A DNA stretch of 64,000 nucleotides from Sporolactobacillus sp. THM7-7 (GTDB taxonomy: Bacteria; Bacillota; Bacilli; Bacillales; Sporolactobacillaceae): contig NZ_SEMB01000011.1 in the NCBI RefSeq assembly GCF_004153225.1, positions 1 through 64,000 of the forward strand, written 5' to 3'. The position numbers and the translations under genes were made by a program. The notes under the pieces are model-generated. The model did no database searches. It was not told the DNA's origin and saw only the letters and a list, made by a program, of their open reading frames with translations. This document shows positions 18,989-27,109 of this stretch, piece after piece. Position 1 is the stretch's first letter, and each line of letters starts with the position of its first letter.

Positions 18989-19828
18989 GTGATGATGTGC
19001 AAAGTCCTGAACGTATCGAAGAGCGGCTATTACAAGTGGCGACAAGCAGGCTCGTGTGAAACAGAGCGGGCACGGTATCGAAAAGAGATTAAGCGCAAGA
19101 TACGAAAATCATTCCATCTCAGTGGGGGGACATACGGGAGCCCGCGAGTGCATGATGACCTTGTAGAATGGGGCTATGTAATCTCTCAGAAGACTGTGGC
19201 GCGCATGATGAAAGGAATGGGTCTGAGGGCAACACCAGAGACAAAATATGTGACAACGACCGATTCGAATCATGACCAGAAGATCTACCCCAACCTGCTT
19301 AATCGAGAGTTTCATCAAGACGCGCCGAATAAGGCCTGGGTAACGGATATGACCTATATTTGGACACTGGAAGGCTGGGTTTATCTTGCTTCAGTGATTG
19401 ATCTGTTCTCCAGAAAAGTGGTTGGCTGGCATGTGGCTGCGCCCCTGAAGAAAGAGCTGCCCTTACAGGCACTCAAGATGGCGATCAATAAACGTCAGCC
19501 GGAGGAAGGGCTGATTCATCACTCAGATCGCGGCTCACAGTACTGCTCTAGAGACTATACAGATTTGCTTAAGGAGCACAAGATACAGATCAGTATGAGC
19601 CGCAAGGGAGATCCTTATGACAATGCTTGTATGGAATCTTTTCATGCGACACTCAAGAAAGAGTTGGTGTATCGAAGACGTTTTAAATCACGCGCTGAAG
19701 CGATTCATGCGATTAACCATTACATCAACCGCTATAATGAATGGCGGAAACACTCAAAATTGGGTTATTGTTCGCCAAATCAATTTGAATATGTACATCA
19801 CCTTAAGAAAGCTGAAAAGATCTCATAA
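18989..19828 (+). CDS. IS3-family transposase OrfB (DDE integrase)
   Basis: A 279-residue catalytic part in the -1 frame relative to orfA. The open frame continues upstream of the first ATG back to the A7 slippery run at 18908-18914, and the extra residues (VRYRFIHAHRDEHSVV) are the conserved start of OrfB, so the active product is probably a frameshifted OrfAB fusion. The DDE triad is present: D in WVTDMTYI, D in HHSDRGSQY and E in NACMESFHATLKKE. No disabling mutation is seen, so the element may still be mobile. Confidence 0.93.
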   Translation: MMMCKVLNVSKSGYYKWRQAGSCETERARYRKEIKRKIRKSFHLSGGTYGSPRVHDDLVEWGYVISQKTVARMMKGMGLRATPETKYVTTTDSNHDQKIYPNLLNREFHQDAPNKAWVTDMTYIWTLEGWVYLASVIDLFSRKVVGWHVAAPLKKELPLQALKMAINKRQPEEGLIHHSDRGSQYCSRDYTDLLKEHKIQISMSRKGDPYDNACMESFHATLKKELVYRRRFKSRAEAIHAINHYINRYNEWRKHSKLGYCSPNQFEYVHHLKKAEKIS

Positions 19829-19971
19829 ATGTCCCATTAGGGTTCAATCATGAAGAGTTGGCTCTTTCAACTGTTCATGATTGAATCCAAACCAAGCGTA
19901 GCGCGGTAGGCTTTTAAACTTATTTGAACCAATTTTTTGTGTCCACTTTATTGACAGAAGTCCATCTGGTC

Positions 19972-20126
19972 TTACATTCTACGGTTCCGAGACCTCATTC
20001 TGCGGTTCTAAGCTCACATTCTGCGGTTCCAAGCTCACATTCTACGGTTCTAAGCTCACTTTCTACGATTCCGAGCTCGCTTTCTGCAGTTCTAAGCTCT
20101 CTTTCTGCAGTTCCGAGACCTCATTG
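19972..20126. repeat. Short tandem repeat array, family A, right part
   Basis: About seven 21-bp units with the same orientation and core as the left part, from which the IS3-family element separates it. Confidence 0.85.
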
Positions 20127-20251
20127 TTTTCATTCATACACTCGGTGCTCTCATGTCGTTGTTCAAGCGCAAGATTTAACCAATTCGAGGTAGATGAGCT
20201 AGACTTGTGACTGAAATCGCAATCTATATCGAAATCAGCTTGACTCTGCCT

Positions 20252-20286
20252 GAACCCGTTCGCTGCTGGCGATCGATTCGGGTTTT
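20252..20286 (+). terminator. Possible terminator hairpin
   Basis: AACCCG and CGGGTT arms around a GC-rich loop end in TTTT on the plus strand. No gene is obvious directly upstream, so it may stop transcription leaving the insertion element. Confidence 0.4.
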
Positions 20287-20321
20287 AAGGCCAATTATTT
20301 GGCAGAATCTTCTTTACTATG

Positions 20322-20350
20322 TTGACAATCCGAATCATTAACATTAAAGT
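20322..20350 (+). promoter_or_regulatory. Candidate promoter of the ktr operon
   Basis: TTGACA (20322-20327), a 17-base spacer and TAAAGT (20345-20350). If used, it leaves a leader of about 350 bases before ktrA. Confidence 0.5.
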
Positions 20351-20394
20351 TTACTTTAGTTAAAATTATATAGCCATTTTTTATACTGAACGCA

Positions 20395-20570
20395 TAAACA
20401 TTTCAGCGAACGCGGCGCACAACGGACGGCACCCGAGCCTGAGATGCCTGGCGAAGATTTTCGGGGGCAGCCTGCTTTTTACTGTTCCGCATCGTTCGCT
20501 TCGGCGGATGCTGTCCTTCCAGAGTTTTGTCCCCATCACCTGAAGCAGGATCTCTGGGTCTGCTTAATTA
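20395..20570 (+). other. GC-rich leader segment upstream of ktrA, possibly structured
   Basis: Within an AT-rich spacer this block is GC-rich and has complementary segments, such as CCGCATCG around 20488 and CGGCGGATG around 20512. Potassium transporter leaders in Bacillales often hold a cyclic-di-AMP (ydaO-type) riboswitch, but I cannot match the conserved ydaO positions here. On the minus strand parts resemble a glycine riboswitch (CGCCGAAG within a GCATC/GATGC stem), also incompletely. I leave it unassigned. Confidence 0.3.
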
Positions 20571-20703
20571 ACTGAATCATTTTTCGCAGTTAGGGTTTTT
20601 ATCGCTGCCGTTGGGAAAGGATAGTAGCAATCCCTATTAAGGCATCTCATTTCCAAGTATATGCGGTTTTGGAATTTATTATATAAAATTGAGGGAAGTA
20701 TGA

Positions 20704-21363
20704 ATGAAAAATAAACAATTTGCCGTGATCGGACTTGGACAGCTCGGGGGCAGTATCTGTCAGGAGTTCAGCAATATGGGCTATGAGGTGCTAGCGATTG
20801 ACAGCGACTTGGACAAGGTGAACGATTACGCCCATATCGCGACGCAAGCAGTACAAGCCGATGCGACGGATGAGAAGGTGCTTCAGGCGCTGGGCATCCG
20901 CAATTTCGACCATGTGATTGTCGCGATCGGACGTGATATTCAGGCAAGTATCCTGACTACGCTTCTATTAAAAGAGTCCGGAGTGAAGGAAATCTGGGCT
21001 AAGGCTCAGAATGATTACCATGAAAAGATTTTGAAAAAGCTCGGTGCGGACAAGATTATCCGCCCGGAAGTCGAAATCGGATACCGAATCGCTCACCTGG
21101 CGACGGCGAACAAGATTCTCGATTACATTGAACTGTCCAGAGATTACAGTATTATTGAAATCGAAGTAACGGACCGGATCATCGGGAAGTCGATTATGGA
21201 AATGGACGTCCGCGCAAATTATGGATGCAACGTAATCGCGATCAAGCGTAATCGGAAGGTGCTGGTCACGGACATCGGTACGTTGAAACTCAAGCGTGAC
21301 GACGTGCTGCTGATTATCGGAAAAAGTGAGGATCTGGAACGCTTCGAGAATGAAGGGATCTAA
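20704..21363 (+). CDS. ktrA: Ktr potassium uptake regulatory subunit (KtrA/KtrC type)
   Basis: A 219-residue cytoplasmic RCK protein. The N-terminal Rossmann motif is GLGQLGGS (10-17) with the acidic D at the end of strand two (LAIDSD), and a TrkA-C domain fills about 135-219; that domain binds cyclic di-AMP in relatives. It forms an octameric ring that gates KtrB. The stop codon is three bases before the GTG of the first ktrB, so the two are translationally linked. Only one KtrA-type gene serves two downstream KtrB genes here. Confidence 0.92.
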   Translation: MKNKQFAVIGLGQLGGSICQEFSNMGYEVLAIDSDLDKVNDYAHIATQAVQADATDEKVLQALGIRNFDHVIVAIGRDIQASILTTLLLKESGVKEIWAKAQNDYHEKILKKLGADKIIRPEVEIGYRIAHLATANKILDYIELSRDYSIIEIEVTDRIIGKSIMEMDVRANYGCNVIAIKRNRKVLVTDIGTLKLKRDDVLLIIGKSEDLERFENEGI

Positions 21364-21366
21364 GCT

Positions 21367-22719
21367 GTGTTGGCATCGCCGAAAAAAATGTTTGCATTTC
21401 TCGATATTAAACCATTTACCTTTAATCCGCCCCTGTTTCTGGCCCTGCTCTTTCTCGGGTTTGTCGTCGGCGGCGGGTTGCTTTTAAAGCTGCCGATTGC
21501 ATTGGAACATCCGATTTCATGGATCGACGCTTTTTTCGTGGCGACTTCCGCCGCGACGGTTACCGGCCTGTCGCCGGCCGACCCCGGCACAACCTTTACA
21601 TATTTCGGCAAAACGGTGATTATGGTTTTGATTCAGGTCGGCGGCCTCGGTGTGATGTCGTTCGCGGTGCTTTTTGTCATTCTGCTCGGGAGGAAAGTCT
21701 CGATCCGGCAGCGCCAGCTGATGCAGGAGGCGCTAAATCAGCCGTCCATTGGAGGGGTAATCCGGCTCGTGTTCTGGCTGTTTGCTTTTTCGCTCATGAT
21801 CGAGTGCTTCGCCGCCGCGGTTCTGGCCTTTCGGATGGTTCCGTTATTCGGCTGGGGAAAGGGCCTCTTTTACAGCATTTTTCACGCGGTTAGCGCATTT
21901 AATAATGCCGGATTCGCGTTGTTCCCGGATAATCTGATCCGCTTTGTCGGAGATCCGGTTATTAACCTGACAATTACGCTGCTGATTATTTCCGGCGGGT
22001 TCGGATTTACGGTGTTGGCCGATCTCTTTACCCGCCGCCGTTTTCGAAAGCTCTCGCTTCACTCAAGAATCATGATTGTCGGTACCGTGATCGTAAACGT
22101 GTTCGCTATTTTTGCGATTTACTTAATTGAATACCATAATCCGGCGACACTCGGCGCCCTTTCCGGCGGAGATAAGATCTGGGCCGCTTATTTTCAGGGC
22201 ATTACGCCGAGAACCGCCGGGTTCAATACGATCGACTACGGCGGGATGACAACCGCCGGTCTGCTCCTGACTATATTCCTGATGTTCATCGGCGCCGGCA
22301 GTACGTCTACAGGCGGGGGGATCAAGCTAACGACATTTATTGTGATTCTTGCCGAAGTAGCCGCCTTTTTGAAAGGTAAAAAAGAGGTGGAGATCGCCAG
22401 ACGTACGATCAGCGGGCGAGTGATTGCCCGGGCGATGGCCATTGTTACCGTTTCTATGTTGCTCATGATGATTTCCTTATTCCTGCTGTCTCTGACTGAG
22501 AAAGCGCCTTTCATAGATATTGTCTTTGAGGCGTTTTCTGCATTCGGTACGGTAGGGCTGACGGTTGGACTGACGAGTCATCTCAGCATTTTTGGAAAAC
22601 TGATCATCATGTGTCTGATGTTTTTTGGAAAAGTCGGGCCGTTGACTCTTGCATTCTCTTTTTCCAAACGTACCCTCGCCAATATTCGCTACCCCGACGA
22701 GGATATTTTAACCGGGTGA
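21367..22719 (+). CDS. ktrB: Ktr potassium uptake membrane subunit, copy 1
   Basis: A 450-residue KtrB/TrkH-type channel-like transporter with four membrane-pore-membrane units. The four filter loops each keep their glycine: TVTGLSP, AFNNAGFALF, RTAGFNTID and GTVGLTVG. The GTG start lies three bases after ktrA. It moves K+ (with Na+ in relatives) inward under KtrA control. The N-terminus FDIKPFTFNPPLFLALL is nearly the same as in the next gene, showing a local duplication. Confidence 0.93.
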   Translation: MLASPKKMFAFLDIKPFTFNPPLFLALLFLGFVVGGGLLLKLPIALEHPISWIDAFFVATSAATVTGLSPADPGTTFTYFGKTVIMVLIQVGGLGVMSFAVLFVILLGRKVSIRQRQLMQEALNQPSIGGVIRLVFWLFAFSLMIECFAAAVLAFRMVPLFGWGKGLFYSIFHAVSAFNNAGFALFPDNLIRFVGDPVINLTITLLIISGGFGFTVLADLFTRRRFRKLSLHSRIMIVGTVIVNVFAIFAIYLIEYHNPATLGALSGGDKIWAAYFQGITPRTAGFNTIDYGGMTTAGLLLTIFLMFIGAGSTSTGGGIKLTTFIVILAEVAAFLKGKKEVEIARRTISGRVIARAMAIVTVSMLLMMISLFLLSLTEKAPFIDIVFEAFSAFGTVGLTVGLTSHLSIFGKLIIMCLMFFGKVGPLTLAFSFSKRTLANIRYPDEDILTG

Positions 22720-22863
22720 ACAGCGGGATCGGCTGGCGTTTCATTGAAGCCGAAACAGTTTCGAACATCGCATATGGTTCTTTTTTGGGTTCGTTACGAT
22801 TTTTCCTTTACTAGGTAAAGAATTCATCCATTTAGTGCCGGACAGTATAGGGGGACTTGTGAT

Positions 22864-24213
22864 TTGTCTTCGTTAAAAAGAATCCTGAATAAATTTGATA
22901 TTAAACCATTCACGTTCAATCCCCCGCTGCTTCTCGCCCTGCTCCTCTTCTTCCTGATTATTCTAGGTACATTGCTTCTGAAACTGCCTTTTTCAACTGA
23001 AAGACCGATTTCCTGGACTGACGCCTTCTTTTTCTCTACGTCTGCTTCTACCGTCACGGGACTTGCGCCATTTGATATGAATGAAACGTTCACTCTTTTT
23101 GGAGAAATCGTACTCATGGTCCTCATTCAGGTCGGCGGCATCGGGGTCATGTCGTTTGCCGTCTTTTTTATCATTCTCCTTGGAAAGAGAATATCAATGA
23201 AACAGCGGCAGCTCATGCAGGAGGCGCTGAACCAGCCATCGATCGGCGGGGTCATTAGGCTCGTCCTTTGGCTGTTTGGTTTTTCGATTTCGATTGAACT
23301 GGTGGGCTGCGTCTTTCTCGCCGCTCGATTTGTTCCGGAATTCGGCTGGATCAAAGGGCTGTACTACAGCCTTTTTCACGCGATCAGCGCTTTCAATCAG
23401 GCCGGGTTCACGATGTTTCCGGATAGTCTGGGGAGTTATGTTGGAGACCCGATAATCAATCTGACGATTACTCTACTGATTACGCTCGGCGGTATCGGGT
23501 TTTCCGTGCTCGCGGATTTGTGGTCGTCGAGACGCTTCAGCGATCTAGCTCTGCATTCAAAAGTGATGCTCGTCGGCACACTGATTATCGATACCGTGGC
23601 CATTTCTGCCATATTTCTGATTGAATGCAGCAATCCCCATACGCTCGGCCCTCTTCCGCTCGGCGACAAGATACTGGCGGCTTGGTTTCAAGGCATTTCG
23701 CCGCGGACCGCCGGATTCAGCACCGTAGATACCGGAGAACTCAGCCACGCGACGCTGCTCTTGTCGATGGCGCTGATGTTCATCGGCGGCGGGAGCACGT
23801 CGACGAGCGGAGGAATTAAGCTGAGTACGTTTATCCTCATCGTCGCCGAAGTTATCGCCTTTTTAAAAGGGAAAAAAGAGGTGGTACTGATGAAGCGGAC
23901 GATCAGCCAGCAGATTATCGCGCGCGCCATGGCCATTACGTTCATTTCGGTATTTGTCGTCTTTCTGGCACTCCTTTTGCTCAGTCTGACCGAAGATTTG
24001 CCGTTCCTTGATCTTACGCACGAAGTTGTCTCCGCATTTGGAACCGCCGGGGCATCGACAGGAGTAACCAGCCATCTCACCGATTTTGGAAAATTTGTTA
24101 TCATCTGTGTCATGTTTTTCGGAAAAATCGGTCCGTTGACCCTGGCTTTTTCATTCGCCCGCCGCTCTCCGGCCAATATCCGCTACCCGGACGGCGAAAT
24201 ATATACTGGTTGA
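22864..24213 (+). CDS. Ktr potassium uptake membrane subunit, copy 2
   Basis: A 449-residue paralogue of the preceding KtrB, co-linear over its whole length with blocks such as RQLMQEALNQPSIGGVIRLV shared exactly. The start is TTG 22864, with AGGGGGA eight bases upstream. The filter glycines are kept (TVTGLAP, AFNQAGFTMF, RTAGFSTVD, GTAGASTG), but the fourth loop differs clearly from copy 1, so ion preference or affinity may differ. A spacer of 144 bases separates the copies. It presumably shares the single KtrA. Confidence 0.9.
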   Translation: MSSLKRILNKFDIKPFTFNPPLLLALLLFFLIILGTLLLKLPFSTERPISWTDAFFFSTSASTVTGLAPFDMNETFTLFGEIVLMVLIQVGGIGVMSFAVFFIILLGKRISMKQRQLMQEALNQPSIGGVIRLVLWLFGFSISIELVGCVFLAARFVPEFGWIKGLYYSLFHAISAFNQAGFTMFPDSLGSYVGDPIINLTITLLITLGGIGFSVLADLWSSRRFSDLALHSKVMLVGTLIIDTVAISAIFLIECSNPHTLGPLPLGDKILAAWFQGISPRTAGFSTVDTGELSHATLLLSMALMFIGGGSTSTSGGIKLSTFILIVAEVIAFLKGKKEVVLMKRTISQQIIARAMAITFISVFVVFLALLLLSLTEDLPFLDLTHEVVSAFGTAGASTGVTSHLTDFGKFVIICVMFFGKIGPLTLAFSFARRSPANIRYPDGEIYTG

Positions 24214-24235
24214 TCGAGACAAGCCCAACATGGCC

Positions 24236-24330
24236 GAATTGAATTGTCAGGGCAACATTGTTGAATATGGGTACAACGTTGTTCAATACAAGACGATATC
24301 GTCGGATACAGGCGCAACGTTGCCAAATAC
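24236..24330. repeat. Short repeat array, family G (about 21 bp)
   Basis: Three CAACRTTG palindromes followed by AATA-type sequence lie 21 and 41 bases apart, so they are in register with a 20.5-21 bp period. The block lies just after the second ktrB gene. Confidence 0.5.
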
Positions 24331-24387
24331 GATGACTATCCCTGTCAGCCAGCTTTATCCGATTCATCGATTTAAAGGACTGTTTCT

Positions 24388-24669
24388 CTAAAAAATGTTC
24401 TTCTTCTCTTCAATAACAATATACATCAATTCTTCCTTATATTTTCCTGATCGATAAGTGAAATAAACCTCGTATTTTTTATCTGAACGCTTCATCATGC
24501 CGCAGTACTCTGAATCGTAGTACACGGCAAATTTTTTTGCCGCCGTCATCACATTTCTAGCCGCTACAACGCTAAAATAAACTTTTAGCTGATGGCGCTT
24601 TCCATTTCGTTTTGGCCGGAGGTAAAATAGATACTTATTCACAATACTAAAAAGCGGAACGCCATCCAT
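24388..24669 (-). CDS. Small hypothetical protein
   Basis: A 93-residue basic protein of unknown function, convergent with ktrB. It has no membrane helix. The start is uncertain (MDGVPLFS at 24669, without a convincing ribosome site). The C-terminal half (YEVYFTYRSGKYKEELMYIVIEE) reads like a small beta-rich domain and has a weak resemblance to the end of the small protein at 9136-9387. Confidence 0.4.
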   Translation of the reverse strand: MDGVPLFSIVNKYLFYLRPKRNGKRHQLKVYFSVVAARNVMTAAKKFAVYYDSEYCGMMKRSDKKYEVYFTYRSGKYKEELMYIVIEEKKNIF

Positions 24670-25001
24670 GGAATCAGGGCCATTCTTAAGCGGAACGGAG
24701 CTTATTAATAACAGGATCGAACTGGGACGAAATCAGGGAAAAGAACTCGAGGACAAGTGATACGTCATCGAAGTCGATCGGCAAGAAGCAGTTAAATAAA
24801 ACCGAAACAAACCTTGACAAAACAATACGAAAACTGAGTAAAACTGGTCTAAAACTGAAAATCTGGGGCAATCATACAGCCGGTGCCTTGATAATCTGAT
24901 TTTGCTGAACGGCTTTTAGACGATCGCAGAAAGAAGGCGTCCATGTTGCCGACATTAAAAATGGCGGATTATTATTTAAGTTATGATTATCATCAGAATT
25001 C
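24670..25001. other. Intergenic stretch, no gene recognised
   Basis: A-rich DNA with a few AAAACTG- and AAAACCG-like motifs spaced roughly 20 bases apart at 24795-24865, possibly a decayed short-repeat array. No gene or RNA is recognised. Confidence 0.4.
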
Positions 25002-25813
25002 ATGATCGTCCCCGATACCTCCTTGCTCATCCCTCTCGATCAGCCGCGCGAGGCTGCGGATTTCCTGAACCGCTTTGTGCTTAGCGACAAAACACTCTTT
25101 CCCGAGGTTCCGGGCTCCCGCAAAATCGTTCAGGCTTTCAATAAAATGATTGAAAAAGCTTACCGGTCCAGACAGATGCCCCGCCGGTTTCTGCGCATGA
25201 CCGTGATGGAAAACGGCGTTCACGTGTTCTGGAATGGACGCGAAATCGAAGGGGAGTGGCATCATCGTCATGCCAAGGAGATTTTGCTCTTTCTGATTTT
25301 AAATCGCGGCACGGTGAAGCGTGATATCTTGATCGACGCCTTTTCACCGGACAGCGCGATTAATCGGCAAGGAATCATTTACGTGTCCAGCTGAGCCACC
25401 TGAATAAAATATTCCGCAGCCAGCCTGAAACTTCTATCCAAGATGTGATGATCCTCAGCAGAGACTCGGTCGCGGTGAATGCCGATCTTCAGAGCGATCT
25501 TGGCGATTTTATTCAAACTACGGAAAATCTGCTCTGGTCGGATGATTCGCTCGATGACCGGACGGAAATGCTCCCGATGCTGCTTGAGGACTACAATCCC
25601 GGCGTTCTCGACTCCTTCCGCGGGAACTGGTTCCGGCATCTTTCCGAAAACTTAAGGAGCAAATTGCCGCAAATTATGGCACAGCTGCTGAGCGCGCTGA
25701 GTAAGAAGGGAAACACAGCGGCCATCTACCAAGTGCTTAACGCCGGGGAAAAAGTTGAACCTTATGAAGGCTTCTGTAAAGAATGGATGGAGGTCCTTAA
25801 GCAGAGGAAATAG
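25002..25813 (+). pseudogene. Frameshifted remnant of a transcriptional activator with winged-helix and BTAD-like domains
   Basis: Two adjacent open frames (25002-25394 and about 25390-25813) encode parts of one protein. The first ends in a winged-helix region (WHHRHAKEILLFLILNRG, then KRDILIDAFSPD), and the second continues with LSHLNKIFRSQPE, the expected next helix, after a -1 shift near 25391. The second part looks like a bacterial transcriptional activator domain, as found at the end of MalT/SARP-like proteins. The large N-terminal ATPase part is missing. I read it as a decayed gene; a sequencing error at the shift would still leave it truncated. Confidence 0.65.
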
Positions 25814-25949
25814 TGGAATCGGAAGAATACAGAATGAACATCCGGGCGATAATCCATCGATTCGCATGAAGCGTCAATTTTCTCCAGCCTTATTCATTAT
25901 TTTCCGGGAAATATCGCCTTCATTAGTCGACTGATTTTTTATGGCAATT

Positions 25950-26004
25950 AAAAAACCTGGCGAAAGCCAAGTCTTGACACTGCCTGAATCTTAGTTTCTA
26001 ACAA
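25950..26004 (+). repeat. Dispersed palindromic element, copy 1
   Basis: Begins AAAACCTGGCGAA and ends with a CTTAGTTTC-like arm. It is one of seven related copies in this window (see also 28915, 35054, 53044, 53127, 57751, 58471). It lies directly downstream of fabZ. Confidence 0.55.
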
Positions 26005-26007
26005 TGA

Positions 26008-26439
26008 TCATTCTGATTTTTTCAAGGCAAACATCATTTCCGCTTCGCAGGCGACTTCCCCATCTACGGTTGCCGTCCCTCTTGCTTTGGCAAAGCTTCC
26101 GCGAAAACGGAGGATCTCCGATTCAAGACGCAACTGATCACCGGGCCGAACCTGACGCTTGAATCGGCATTTGTCGATTCCTGCAAAGAGCGTCAGAACA
26201 CCGGCCTCTTCGCCTTGATTCAGGACAGCTATACCGCTGATCTGAGCAAGGGCTTCCACAATCAGTACACCGGGCATCACCGGATAATCAGGAAAGTGGC
26301 CGTTGAAAAACGGTTCATTCGCGGAGACGTTTTTTATGCCAACCGCCCGCTTTCCTTCTTCCACTTCGAGCACGCGGTCTACGAGCAGAAATGGATAACG
26401 GTGAGGGAGTATTTTTTTAATGTCATCGATCGTTAACAT
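26008..26439 (-). CDS. fabZ: 3-hydroxyacyl-ACP dehydratase
   Basis: A 143-residue hot-dog fold enzyme of type II fatty acid synthesis that dehydrates 3-hydroxyacyl-ACP to trans-2-enoyl-ACP. The start [21 protein letters not shown] is typical, so I place it at ATG 26439, although the frame is open to 26484. The catalytic His is in [11 protein letters not shown] and the Glu in VLIVEALAQ. In B. subtilis ywpB (fabZ) also lies after flhO-flhP, so the order is conserved. Confidence 0.95.
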   Translation of the reverse strand: MLTIDDIKKILPHRYPFLLVDRVLEVEEGKRAVGIKNVSANEPFFNGHFPDYPVMPGVLIVEALAQISGIAVLNQGEEAGVLTLFAGIDKCRFKRQVRPGDQLRLESEILRFRGSFAKARGTATVDGEVACEAEMMFALKKSE

Positions 26440-26644
26440 ACAGTAACGCGGTCCGCTTTCTTTAAAAATAGTTCGAAAATACACAGATCAGCGCAGGCTC
26501 TAAATGGAAAAAACTGAATCACAGGTCCCCCGAAAGGGCACTGTCATGCGATGTCCGTCTGTTTTTCCGCCCACATCAAATAAGAACCAGCTTCCGGCAC
26601 CTTGTAACGGAAGCAAGAAAAAACGGCCGCTTCTCTCCTTCCAA

Positions 26645-27094
26645 TTATTCTACTTTCAAAAAATCAAGAATGTGCCGCCACGTGTCCCAGTCGAAGACGG
26701 CCCACGGGCTGCCATCGCCAAGCACACCATAACCGAACATAGCACCGCCGACCAGAGCAAGCGCGCAGAGGCTGATCAAGGCAATGAGCCGCTGCCAAAT
26801 GGGAAAACGGCGTTTTCGATAGCCAAAAAACGGATTGTTCAGCGCTTTTTCCGATTCCTTTTTTTTCCGATCGGCTTCCGTTTCCTGCTCCGCTTTTTTC
26901 AGTGCGGCCGTTCGTCGTTTTTCCGATTTCTGATCGGCAAGCGTACTTCCCGTTTTGCCTGCTGCCTCCCGGATAATCTCTTTTTCTGACGCTCCGGATT
27001 TCTCGCGGGCAGGCCGGGTCTCTTGCCTGCTCTTTTCCCGGGCAGCCGTCCATTCCTTGTTCCGATGTTTTTGATCATCATTTTGGTTTGGCAT
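26645..27094 (-). CDS. EpuA-like membrane protein with long charged N-terminus
   Basis: A 149-residue protein. Residues 1-90 are highly charged (E, K, R) and probably coiled coil or disordered. The rest, PIWQRLIALISLCALALVGG then MFGYGVLGDG and WRHILDFL, matches the short EpuA family found next to flhP/fabZ in many Bacillales and often mis-named 'RNA polymerase beta subunit'. One membrane helix lies at about 100-122. The function is unknown. It starts 16 bases after flhP and is probably in the same operon. Confidence 0.8.
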   Translation of the reverse strand: MPNQNDDQKHRNKEWTAAREKSRQETRPAREKSGASEKEIIREAAGKTGSTLADQKSEKRRTAALKKAEQETEADRKKKESEKALNNPFFGYRKRRFPIWQRLIALISLCALALVGGAMFGYGVLGDGSPWAVFDWDTWRHILDFLKVE

Positions 27095-27109
27095 ATTGAG
27101 TTCCTCGCT

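Larger units (their letters stand above)
18585..19957 (+). mobile_element. IS3-family insertion sequence, apparently intact
   Basis: An element of about 1.37 kb with imperfect terminal inverted repeats of about 19 bp that share AGTGGACAC (left 18585-18603, right ending near 19957). A three-base AAG flanks both ends and may be the target duplication, though the exact borders are uncertain by one or two bases. It carries orfA and orfB in the -1 frame arrangement typical of the family, with an A7 slippery run. The element interrupts a family A repeat array. Confidence 0.88.

Noticed and set aside
20395-20703. ydaO (cyclic di-AMP) riboswitch before ktrA
   Set aside because: The conserved ydaO segments could not be found; a glycine-riboswitch resemblance on the other strand is also incomplete, so only an unassigned leader is reported.
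9136-24669. The two small hypothetical proteins (9136-9387 and 24388-24669) as paralogues
   Set aside because: Only the last ten or so residues look alike; the rest does not align by eye.
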